A stretch of DNA of 64,000 nucleotides, from the NCBI GenBank assembly GCA_041394405.1, contig JAWKIF010000014.1, forward strand, positions 1 through 64,000. Direction: 5' to 3'. A program made the position numbers and the translations under genes. The notes beneath the pieces were generated by a model that saw nothing but the letters and a program-made list of their open reading frames with translations, had not been told where the DNA came from and ran no database searches. Of the stretch, positions 50,523 through 58,228 are shown one piece after another. Position 1 is the stretch's first letter. Every line of letters starts with the position of its first letter. This stretch comes from Microthrix sp041394405. GTDB lineage: Bacteria > Actinomycetota > Acidimicrobiia > Acidimicrobiales > Microtrichaceae.

Positions 50523-52709
50523 ATGGACCACCTGGCCGAACCGCCCCGACCATCCGCCGACGAGGTGGCCGCCGAGTTGGCCCTGCACGTCCAACAGCTG
50601 GCGGGCCCAGACGCCCGGCCCCGTCCCGAACAGGTTGAGGCCGTCACGGCCGTCGTGGCGGATCGGCGCCGCACCTTGATGGTGGCCCGCACCGGGTTCG
50701 GCAAGTCTGCGGTGTACTTCTCAGCCACCGCCATGCTGCGTGCCCGCGGGTGGGGTCCGACCGTCGTGATCTCACCGCTGCTGGCCCTGATGCGCGATCA
50801 GGTGCACGCCGCCGAACGGCTCGGCCTAAAAGCCGTCACGATCAACTCCTCCAACGTGGACACCTGGGACGAGCTGGAGGCCAGCCTGACCGCGAACGAG
50901 GTTGACCTGCTGCTGATTGCGCCAGAGCGGCTGGCCAACCCGGGATTCCGGCGGCGGGTGTTCGACGCGTTGTCGTCCCGAGCCTTCACCCTGGTGTGCG
51001 ACGAGGCGCACTGCATCTCCGACTGGGGCCACGACTTCCGTCCCGACTACCGCAGGTTGCGGCAGCTCCTCGCCGATGTCCCGCCGTGGACGCCGGTGCT
51101 CGCCACCACCGCCACGGCAAACCAACGCGTGACCGACGACGTGGCCGCTCAGCTGGGCTCCGACACGCTGGTGCTGCGCACCTCCCTCGACCGAGCCTCC
51201 TTGCGACTGTCGGTGGTGGACCTGCCCGACGATGCACACCGTCTGGCCTGGCTCGCCGAGTCCATCGACGCGCTGCCCGGTTCGGGCATCGTGTACTGCC
51301 TCACCGTCGAGCAGGCCGAGACCACGGCCAGCTGGCTGCGGGACGAGGGGCACGCCGTGGCCGCCTATACCGGGTCGGTCGACGCCGAGCAGCGACTGGG
51401 GCTGGAGGCGGCGCTCAGGGCCAACGAGCTGACGGCGCTCGTCGCCACCTCGGCGCTGGGCATGGGATTCGACAAGGGCGACCTGGCCTTCTGCGTGCAC
51501 CTTGGGTTGCCCCCGTCTCCGGTGGCCTACTACCAGCAGATCGGACGCGCCGGGCGTTCGCTCGACACCGCAGAGGTCATCGCCGTGCCCAGGCCGACCG
51601 AGGACGCCGCCATCTGGCGCTGGTTCGAGTCGGTCTCGTTGCCGTCTGAGGAGTTGTGCCAAGACGCACTCGACCAGTTGGACCGCTTCGAGCCCACGTC
51701 GGTGGCGGCGCTGGAGCACGGGGTCAACCTGGGCCGCACCCGGCTGGAGACCCTCATGAAGATCCTGGAGGTGGACGGCGCCGCCGAGCGCACCGCCGGC
51801 GGGTGGGTGCGCACTGGCCAACCGTGGGCCTACAACCACGATCTGGCGGCCTCGCTGCGGGAGCTGCGCCGCGCGGAGTCCGACCAGATGCTCGCCTGGG
51901 CCACCCTCGATGGCTGCCGCCTGCGATTCCTGCGCGACGCGCTGGACGACTCCGAGGCCACCGACTGCGGTCGCTGCGACCATTGCTCGGGGCGTTCCTG
52001 GCAGCACTCGCCCGATCCGATCACCGTGGCACGAGCCGACGCGCTGCTGCGCGGCGGCGACGTGTCGGTGCCGCCGCGCAAGCTCTGGCCCTCGGGGTTG
52101 GGCGAACCCTCCGGCCGCATTCCTGCGGGGCGCCAGCCGGTTGTCGGCCGGGCGCTGGCGCGGGTGGGAGACGGCGGTTGGAACCCGATCGTTGCGGAAC
52201 TGATCCACCGGGCCGACGGTCGGGACACCGGCGGAGCGCCTCCCGAGCCCGACGCCGACGCGGCAGCACCCATTGAGCAACAGCTCGACGCCGAGTTGCT
52301 CGACGCCCTGGCCGGCGTGCTCAAGCGGTGGGAGTGGCCCGCCCGCCCAACCTGGATCTGCCCCGTGCCCTCGCGCCGACGCTCCGGCCTCATTGGCGCG
52401 CTGGCCGATGGGCTGGGTGCGCTCGGCAAGCTTCCGGTTCATCGGGCACTCCGACAATCGGCCGCCCAGGGCGGCCCGGGGGGCGCCGGCTTTCAATCCG
52501 ACCAGGCCAACTCCGCCCACCAGGTGGCGGCGGTGTGGAGCCGCTTCTGGGTCGACACGGAGTCGCTGCCCGATGCCAGCGCGCTGGCCGGCCCGGTGCT
52601 GTTGGTCGACGACGAGATCGACAGCCGCTGGACCGTCACCGTGGCGGCGTGGCTGTTGACCGGGGCGGGCAGCGGCCCGGTGCTTCCATTGGCGTTGAGG
52701 TCTCGGTGA
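50523..52709 (+). CDS. RecQ-like ATP-dependent DNA helicase with C-terminal phosphoribosyltransferase-like domain
   Basis: 728 residues from ATG 50523 (TACCGT 6 bases upstream). Helicase motifs are MVARTGFGKSAVYF (I), VVISPLLALMRDQVHA (Ia), LVCDEAHCISDWGHDFRPDYRRL (II), PVLATTATANQRV (III), IVYCLTVEQAETTA (IV), ATSALGMGFDKGDL (V) and QQIGRAGRSL (VI), then the RecQ zinc site CGRCDHCSG. The last 150 residues contain WICPVPSRRRSG and VLLVDDEIDSRWTVTV, a PRPP-type loop as in ComF-like phosphoribosyltransferases. It unwinds DNA during repair. The tail's role is unknown. Confidence 0.85.
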   Translation: MDHLAEPPRPSADEVAAELALHVQQLAGPDARPRPEQVEAVTAVVADRRRTLMVARTGFGKSAVYFSATAMLRARGWGPTVVISPLLALMRDQVHAAERLGLKAVTINSSNVDTWDELEASLTANEVDLLLIAPERLANPGFRRRVFDALSSRAFTLVCDEAHCISDWGHDFRPDYRRLRQLLADVPPWTPVLATTATANQRVTDDVAAQLGSDTLVLRTSLDRASLRLSVVDLPDDAHRLAWLAESIDALPGSGIVYCLTVEQAETTASWLRDEGHAVAAYTGSVDAEQRLGLEAALRANELTALVATSALGMGFDKGDLAFCVHLGLPPSPVAYYQQIGRAGRSLDTAEVIAVPRPTEDAAIWRWFESVSLPSEELCQDALDQLDRFEPTSVAALEHGVNLGRTRLETLMKILEVDGAAERTAGGWVRTGQPWAYNHDLAASLRELRRAESDQMLAWATLDGCRLRFLRDALDDSEATDCGRCDHCSGRSWQHSPDPITVARADALLRGGDVSVPPRKLWPSGLGEPSGRIPAGRQPVVGRALARVGDGGWNPIVAELIHRADGRDTGGAPPEPDADAAAPIEQQLDAELLDALAGVLKRWEWPARPTWICPVPSRRRSGLIGALADGLGALGKLPVHRALRQSAAQGGPGGAGFQSDQANSAHQVAAVWSRFWVDTESLPDASALAGPVLLVDDEIDSRWTVTVAAWLLTGAGSGPVLPLALRSR
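52087..52124 (+). repeat. 38-bp segment duplicated at 55888-55925
   Basis: Identical 38 bases lie inside the helicase gene (encoding PSGLGEPSGRIP) and at 55888-55925. At the second place they join directly to the copy of 52753-52853. Confidence 0.8.
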
Positions 52710-52752
52710 CAGTTGTGCCCACGCCGGGCTCAGGGCATCGCGAGTCGCAACC

Positions 52753-52853
52753 CGACCATCACGCCGGCCGCACCGCTCCCCACCCCGACCTACGCTGAGC
52801 GGCCATGAGCCCGGCTGCCCCGACGGCATTCCACGCAGCGACGGAACGCGTGA
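52753..52853 (+). repeat. 101-bp segment with P450 promoter and first codons, duplicated at 55926-56029
   Basis: It covers TACGCT (52791-52796), the ATG and the first 16 codons of the P450 gene. The copy at 55926-56029 is identical apart from one 3-base insertion (CCG), and supplies the same upstream sequence and start to the GH3 gene. Confidence 0.9.
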
Positions 52854-54094
52854 CGACCGAGGTGGGCGGCATCGACCTGCTGGCCCGCACCTGGGGGCGT
52901 GGCGAGCCGCACGACCAGTTCGACCGGCTCCGACAGGAAGCGCCCGTGTACTGGCATCCCGAGCCCGACGGTGGTCCCGGCTTCTGGGCCATCACCAAGC
53001 ATGCCGATGTGAAGCACTGCAGTCACCACTGGGAAACGTTCTCCAGCGAGTTGGGGGCGACGTTCATCCCGACCCAGGACGAAGCGGCGCTGCAGGGACT
53101 GCGCCTCACGATCCTCAACATGGATCCACCCAAGCACGACCGGTACCGGCGGCTCGTGTCGCGCGGCTTCACCCCTCGCATGATCCGCAAGCTCGTCGAG
53201 GAGATCGAGCGTCGGGCCGCCGCCGTGGTCGACGAGGTGTGCGAGAACGGCGAGGTTGAGTTCGTCGAGGAGATCGCCGCCCAGGTGCCGGTGCAGATGA
53301 TCTGCGAGATGATCGGCCTAGAGCCCGAGCTCTGGCCGCGGATGGTTGAGGTCAGCAACCAGCTCATCGGCAGCCGCGACGATCCTGACTTTCAGGCGGC
53401 CGCCGGAGGCACCGAGGGAGCGGCCGCCGAGGTCTACAGGCTCTGCGACACGGTGGCCGCCGACCGCCGGGCCAACCCCCGCGACGATCTCATGACTGCC
53501 TTGGTGCAGGCCGAGATCGACGGCGAGTCGCTCACCGACGCCGAGCTGAACCTCTTCTTCATCACCTTGATCGTGGCCGGCAACGAGACGACGCGGAACC
53601 TCATCAACCATGCGATGCTCGCCCTCATCGCCCATCCCGACCAGGCCCAGCGGCTGCGGGACGACCCGGAGCTGTGGGACACCGCCGTCGAGGAGATGCT
53701 CCGCTGGGGCAGCTCGATCCACAACTTCCGACGCACGGTCACCCACGACACCGAGCTGCGTGGCGTGCCGATGCGCGCGGGCGACAAGGTCGTCATGTAC
53801 TACGCCTCGGCGAACCGGGACGAAGAGGTGTTCGACCACCCGCACACCTTCGACGTCGGCCGCACCCCGAACGACCACGTCACGTTCGGAGGCGGGGGTG
53901 TCCACTTCTGCCTCGGCGCCTCGCTGGCCCGGGCCGAGATCAAGGCGACCATGCGCCAGGTCGTCGAACGCCTGCCCACCATCGAACTGGCCGGCGAGCC
54001 CGACCGCCTGCACTCCGACGTCGTCAACGGCATCAAGTCGATGCCCATACGTTTCACCCCGACCCCACGCCCGACGGCAACAGGAGCCAACTGA
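52805..54094 (+). CDS. Cytochrome P450
   Basis: 429 residues. I-helix LIVAGNETTRNLINHAM (258-263 A-G-N-E-T-T), E-x2-R in EEMLRW (297-300), and the heme loop FGGGGVHFCLGASLARAE with Cys369 as axial thiolate. ILNMDPPKHDRYRRLVSRGF is the conserved B/C-helix region of bacterial CYPs similar to CYP125/CYP142/CYP124 types that oxidise steroid side chains or terpenes. That substrate class is inferred. It is soluble and needs a ferredoxin partner, not present here. The next gene starts 1 base after its stop. Confidence 0.9.
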   Translation: MSPAAPTAFHAATERVTTEVGGIDLLARTWGRGEPHDQFDRLRQEAPVYWHPEPDGGPGFWAITKHADVKHCSHHWETFSSELGATFIPTQDEAALQGLRLTILNMDPPKHDRYRRLVSRGFTPRMIRKLVEEIERRAAAVVDEVCENGEVEFVEEIAAQVPVQMICEMIGLEPELWPRMVEVSNQLIGSRDDPDFQAAAGGTEGAAAEVYRLCDTVAADRRANPRDDLMTALVQAEIDGESLTDAELNLFFITLIVAGNETTRNLINHAMLALIAHPDQAQRLRDDPELWDTAVEEMLRWGSSIHNFRRTVTHDTELRGVPMRAGDKVVMYYASANRDEEVFDHPHTFDVGRTPNDHVTFGGGGVHFCLGASLARAEIKATMRQVVERLPTIELAGEPDRLHSDVVNGIKSMPIRFTPTPRPTATGAN

Positions 54095-54095
54095 C

Positions 54096-55232
54096 ATGCG
54101 CACCCCCATCTGCGACGAGCTCGACATCGAGTTCCCCATCTTCGCCTTCACCCACTGCCGCGACGTCGTCGTCGCCGTCAGCAAAGCCGGCGGCTTCGGT
54201 GTGCTCGGCGCCGTCGGCTTCAGCCCCGAGCAGCTCGAGATCGAGCTCGCGTGGATCGACGAGCACATCGGTGACCACAACTACGGCGTCGACATCGTCA
54301 TCCCCAATAAATACGAGGGCATGGACAGCGACATGTCCGGCGAGGCACTCGCGCAGATGTTGCGGGAGGCCGTGCCCCAGGGTCATCTCGACTTCGCCCG
54401 CAAGCTGATGCTCGACCACGACGTGCCGATCGGCGACGCCGGTGAGGACAACTCCCTGCAGCTCCTCGGCTGGACCGAGGCCACCGCCACGCCCCAGGTC
54501 GAGATCGCCCTACGCCACCCGAGGATGACGCTCATCGCCAACGCCCTCGGTACCCCGCCCGCCGACATGATCGAGATGATCCACGCCGAGGGCCGTAAGG
54601 TCGCGGATCTGTGCGGTTCGCCCCGCCAAGCCCTCAAGCACGCAGACGCCGGCGTCGACATCATCATCGCCCAGGGGGGCGAAGGCGGCGGGCATTGCGG
54701 CGAGGTCGGCTCGATCGTCCTGTGGCCCCAGGTCGTGAAAGCCGTGGCGCCCCGGCCGGTTCTGGCCGCCGGCGGCATCGGCAGCGGCGAACAGATCGCC
54801 GCGGCGCTGGCGCTCGGTTGCCAGGGGGCCTGGTCGGGATCGCAGTGGCTGATGGTCGAGGAATCCGAGAACACCCCCGTCCAGCAGGCCACCTACGCCG
54901 AGGCCGACTCGCGTGACACCACCCGCAGCCGTTCGTTCACCGGCAAGCCCTGCCGCATGCTGAAGAACGACTGGACCGAGGCCTGGGAGAACCCCGAGAA
55001 TCCCGAGCCGCTCGGGATGCCACTGCAGTACATGGTCTCGGGCATCGCCGTGTCCGCCACCCATAAGTTCCCCGACCAGACCGTCGACGTCGCCTTCAAC
55101 CCGGTGGGTCAGGTCGTCGGCCAGTTCGAGAAGGTGGAAAAGACCGCCCAGGTCATCGAACGCTGGGTCGGTGAGTACCTCAAGGCCACCGAGCACCTCG
55201 ATGCCCTCAACGCCGCCGCCCTCGACGGCTGA
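54096..55232 (+). CDS. Nitronate monooxygenase-family flavoprotein
   Basis: 378 residues from ATG 54096. A TIM-barrel FMN enzyme: ICDELDIEFPIFAFTHCRDVVVAVSKAGGFGVLGAVGF, AGVDIIIAQGGEGGGHCGEVG (FMN and catalytic His region), PRPVLAAGGIGSGEQIAAALALGCQGAWSGSQWLM. The family includes 2-nitropropane dioxygenase and related steroid or enoyl-reducing enzymes. Nearly touching the P450 gene, it probably acts in the same oxidative pathway. The true substrate is unknown. Confidence 0.85.
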   Translation: MRTPICDELDIEFPIFAFTHCRDVVVAVSKAGGFGVLGAVGFSPEQLEIELAWIDEHIGDHNYGVDIVIPNKYEGMDSDMSGEALAQMLREAVPQGHLDFARKLMLDHDVPIGDAGEDNSLQLLGWTEATATPQVEIALRHPRMTLIANALGTPPADMIEMIHAEGRKVADLCGSPRQALKHADAGVDIIIAQGGEGGGHCGEVGSIVLWPQVVKAVAPRPVLAAGGIGSGEQIAAALALGCQGAWSGSQWLMVEESENTPVQQATYAEADSRDTTRSRSFTGKPCRMLKNDWTEAWENPENPEPLGMPLQYMVSGIAVSATHKFPDQTVDVAFNPVGQVVGQFEKVEKTAQVIERWVGEYLKATEHLDALNAAALDG

Positions 55233-55354
55233 CCGAGGAGTCCTGACCTCCCTGAGCTCGGGCGCCGTCGAAGAGCACCATCGAGCGTCCGGACCTTCGA
55301 GGTTCTCCGTCGCTCCGGTCGCTGACGCTTCGTCTCGACCGCGGGAGCCTGCCG

Positions 55355-55603
55355 TCAGGTCCTGTGCGCCTCGACCGCGGCCTTCGCCTCGGCCAACCCC
55401 AGGCCGGTGTTCTTCTGGTGGCGCTTGATCGCCTCCATCACTTTGCCCGCCTCCAGGGCCTCGATGACCTCAGGGCCGAGGCCCCCGCCGGTCGGGCGCT
55501 GCTCGTACTCGAGGTGCTCACGGCCGAGGAGGCGCTTGACGTTCCACTCGAGGTCGGAGAGGCGCTTGTCCAGCGCAGCTCGTTCATTGGGCTCCATGAT
55601 CAT
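55355..55603 (-). CDS. Small protein with ribosomal L7/L12 C-terminal-like domain
   Basis: 82 residues. The N-terminal half is helical (RAALDKRLSDLEWNVKRLLGREH). The C-terminal VMEAIKRHQKNTGLGLAEAKAAVEAHR matches the helix-turn-helix of the L7/L12 C-terminal domain (usually ...IKxIRxxTGLGLKEAKxxVE). Stand-alone proteins of this kind occur in actinobacteria, and their role is unknown. ATG 55603 is used; ATG 55597 is also possible. Confidence 0.65.
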   Translation of the reverse strand: MIMEPNERAALDKRLSDLEWNVKRLLGREHLEYEQRPTGGGLGPEVIEALEAGKVMEAIKRHQKNTGLGLAEAKAAVEAHRT

Positions 55604-55980
55604 CTCCGATCGTCAAGCGGGCGGTTTACCATGCCGCCGCCGACCGCGCACGGAACCTCGGTCGCATCGACCCGCGCACCGTGCTGCTCGAAGGTCGGCG
55701 GTCGAAGGTCGGTGGTCGGTGGTCGGCGGTCGGCGGTCGGCGGTCGGCGGGCCTCGTCCAGGGCCCCTGGCGCAGAGGATGACGACGGTCGGTAGGACAG
55801 GTACTTGGGTTGGCCCGTCGAGCCATGCGAACTCACGACGGGGGGCCATCGCCGGCATCAGGTCGATGCCCGGTCCTGCGATCTCGGGGCCCTCGGGGTT
55901 GGGCGAACCCTCCGGCCGCATTCCTCGACCATCACGCCGGCCGCCGCACCGCTCCCCACCCCGACCTACGCTGAGCGGCC
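55604..55980. other. Gene-free region with simple repeats and a mosaic duplication
   Basis: No supported gene in 377 bases. It holds the heptanucleotide tract (55692-55749) and, at 55888-55980, DNA copied from two parts of the helicase/P450 region. The last part supplies a TACGCT motif 8 bases before ATG 55981. Confidence 0.6.
55692..55749 (+). repeat. GGTCGGC/GGTCGGT heptanucleotide tandem repeat
   Basis: About eight 7-base units, the last four perfect GGTCGGC copies and the first ones interrupted by GAA. It lies in an intergenic region. Confidence 0.8.
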
Positions 55981-56029
55981 ATGAGCCCGGCTGCCCCGAC
56001 GGCATTCCACGCAGCGACGGAACGCGTGA
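55926..56029 (+). repeat. Second copy of the P450 promoter and start region
   Basis: Matches 52753-52853 except for a CCG insertion, and is preceded without gap by a copy of 52087-52124 (at 55888-55925). The first 16 residues of the GH3 ORF, MSPAAPTAFHAATERV, are therefore identical to those of the P450. Confidence 0.9.
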
Positions 56030-58119
56030 GGATGGGCGCCGATCCCACGGCCGAGGCCGCCGACCTCGTCGATCAGCTGAGCGACGAGGAACTGCTCGGC
56101 ATGCTCGACGGTGACGTGCCGTTCTGGCCCGGCCTCAACGACATGACCCATGGCGGCTACCACAGCCACCCCTGGCCGGCCGCCTGCGTGGAGCGCCTCG
56201 GGCTGCCCGGACTGAGATTCACCGATGGTCCACGCGGCGTCGTCATCGGCACCGCCACCTGTTTTCCGGTGTCCATGGCCCGAGGCGCCACCTTCGACGT
56301 GGAGCTGGAGGAGGCCATCGGCGACGCGATCGGGGCCGAGCTCCGCGCAGTTGGCGCCAACTTCTATGGCGGCGTGTGCGTGAACCTGCTGCGCCATCCC
56401 GCCTGGGGCCGCGCCCAGGAAACCTACGGGGAGGACCCCACCCACGTCGGCGAGCTGGGGGCCGCCCTCACCCGGGGCGTTCAGCGCCACGCCATGGCGT
56501 GCGTGAAGCACTTCGCCCTCAACTCCATGGAGAACGCCCGCTTCACCGTGGACGTCACCTGCGATGAACGAGCCCTGCACGAGGTGTACCTCCCCCACTT
56601 CCGCCGAGTGGTCGAGGAGGGCGCTGCGGCGGTGATGAGCGCGTACAACTCCGTGAACGGTGAGTGGGCCGGCCAGAACGGCGAGCTGCTCACCGACGTG
56701 CTTCGAGGCGAGTGGGGATTCGAGGGTTTCACCATCACCGACTTCATCTTCGGCTTCCGAGACGCCGTCGCCTCGGTGGGCGCAGGCCTGGACATCGAGA
56801 TGCCGTTCCGTCAACAGCGCGCGCTGGAGCTACCCCTGGCGCTCGCCGACGGTTCACTGAACCGCGGCGACCTGGAGGCCCCAGCCGCCCGCGTCATCGC
56901 CACGCTGTTGCGGTTCGCCGAGGTCCTGGGGCGCCCGGCTCCGACGACCTCCGTGATGGGATGTGCCGAGCATCAGGCCCTCGCACGACGTGCGTGCACC
57001 GAATCGATCGTGCTGCTGCGAAACGAGGGGTCGCTGCTGCCCCTCGACCCGGCCTCGCTGCACACGGTGGCGGTGGTCGGCCCGCTTGCCGATCGGGTCA
57101 ACCTGGGCGATGGAGGTTCCAGCGACGTCTCGCCACCGCACGCGGTCACCGCTCTTGAGGGACTTCGTGCCGCCTTGCCCACTACCCAGGTGCTGCAGTC
57201 GGAGGACGCCTCCGCCGCCCTCGACGCCACGGTGGCGATCGCGGTGGTCGGTTGCACCAAGGACGACGAGGGCGAATACCTCGGGGCCACCATGGGCGAC
57301 CTCAGCGGGCTCTTTCCTCCCACCGACCACCCCGTCGTGGGCACCGACGCCCCGCTGCCCCACTTCGACGAACCCGCCGCGCCATTTTCGGGCGACGCAG
57401 CCATGGCGGTGGGCGGCGACCGCCGGAGCCTGCGGCTGAGCGCCGCGGATGAGGCGCTGATCGCAGATGTCCGAGCGTTGTGCCCGAACGTCGTGGTGGC
57501 GGTCATGGGCGGATCCGCTGTGGTCATGCCCTGGGCGGAGGACGTCCCCGGGTTGCTCCTGTGGTGGTATCCGGGCCAGGAGGGCGGTCACGCCCTGGCC
57601 GACATCCTGCTTGGGGCGGTGCCTCCCAGCGGCCGGCTGCCCTGTGCCATCCCCCGGGACGAGGACCATCTGGTGCGCTTCGACCCGGACGCCACCGAGG
57701 AGACCTACGGGCTACTCCACGGGCAGTGGCACCTGGACGCCCAAGGCATCGGCGCTCACTTCCCGTTCGGCTTTGGTCTGTCGACCACGACCTTCGAGTT
57801 GGTCGCTGCGTCCGCAACGGGGCCGCGCCCCACGACGGTGACGGTCGAGGTTCACAACTCGGGCGGGCGCGCAGGCACCGACGTGGTGCAGGTGTACGGC
57901 TCGGTGCCCGACTCGGGGGTGCTGCGCCCCGCCCGGCGTCTCGTGGGCTTCGCACGCGTCGACGTGGCGCCCGGAACCACCGCCCAGGTTGGCGTGCCCA
58001 TCGACCTGCGGGCGCTCGACGTGCGAACCGAAGGAACCCTCGGGCCAGAACCAAACACCGCCATCTCGCTCACCGTCGCTCGCCATGCCGAGGACCCAGG
58101 CATTTCGGTGGCGTGGTGA
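55981..58119 (+). CDS. Glycoside hydrolase family 3 (beta-glucosidase-like)
   Basis: 712 residues if started at ATG 55981; ATG 56032 is probably the original start, because residues 1-16 come from the duplicated P450 segment. GH3 N-terminal TIM barrel: GLPGLRFTDGPRGV, HPAWGRAQETYGEDP, ACVKHFALNSMENAR, and the nucleophile Asp in FEGFTITDFIFGFRDAV. The C-terminal alpha/beta domain includes SIVLLRNEGSLLPLD and WWYPGQEGGHALADILLGAVPPSGRLP, then a fibronectin-III-like domain. No signal peptide, so it is an intracellular glycosidase of unknown sugar preference. Confidence 0.88.
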   Translation: MSPAAPTAFHAATERVRMGADPTAEAADLVDQLSDEELLGMLDGDVPFWPGLNDMTHGGYHSHPWPAACVERLGLPGLRFTDGPRGVVIGTATCFPVSMARGATFDVELEEAIGDAIGAELRAVGANFYGGVCVNLLRHPAWGRAQETYGEDPTHVGELGAALTRGVQRHAMACVKHFALNSMENARFTVDVTCDERALHEVYLPHFRRVVEEGAAAVMSAYNSVNGEWAGQNGELLTDVLRGEWGFEGFTITDFIFGFRDAVASVGAGLDIEMPFRQQRALELPLALADGSLNRGDLEAPAARVIATLLRFAEVLGRPAPTTSVMGCAEHQALARRACTESIVLLRNEGSLLPLDPASLHTVAVVGPLADRVNLGDGGSSDVSPPHAVTALEGLRAALPTTQVLQSEDASAALDATVAIAVVGCTKDDEGEYLGATMGDLSGLFPPTDHPVVGTDAPLPHFDEPAAPFSGDAAMAVGGDRRSLRLSAADEALIADVRALCPNVVVAVMGGSAVVMPWAEDVPGLLLWWYPGQEGGHALADILLGAVPPSGRLPCAIPRDEDHLVRFDPDATEETYGLLHGQWHLDAQGIGAHFPFGFGLSTTTFELVAASATGPRPTTVTVEVHNSGGRAGTDVVQVYGSVPDSGVLRPARRLVGFARVDVAPGTTAQVGVPIDLRALDVRTEGTLGPEPNTAISLTVARHAEDPGISVAW

Positions 58120-58228
58120 GCGGGCCGGCGCGGCTGTCGGGCAGTGATGCACGCTCCCGGCCTGACCCATAGGGTGATTCCGAACCCCACCCGGACCCCA
58201 CGGTCGACACCCCACGGAGACAACAGGC

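Noticed and set aside
50826..52829. 667-codon minus-strand frame
   Set aside because: It is antisense to the helicase gene with its full motif set, and is low complexity.
55692..55749. CRISPR-like or regulatory repeat array
   Set aside because: Units are only 7 bases long and contiguous, so this is a simple-sequence tract.
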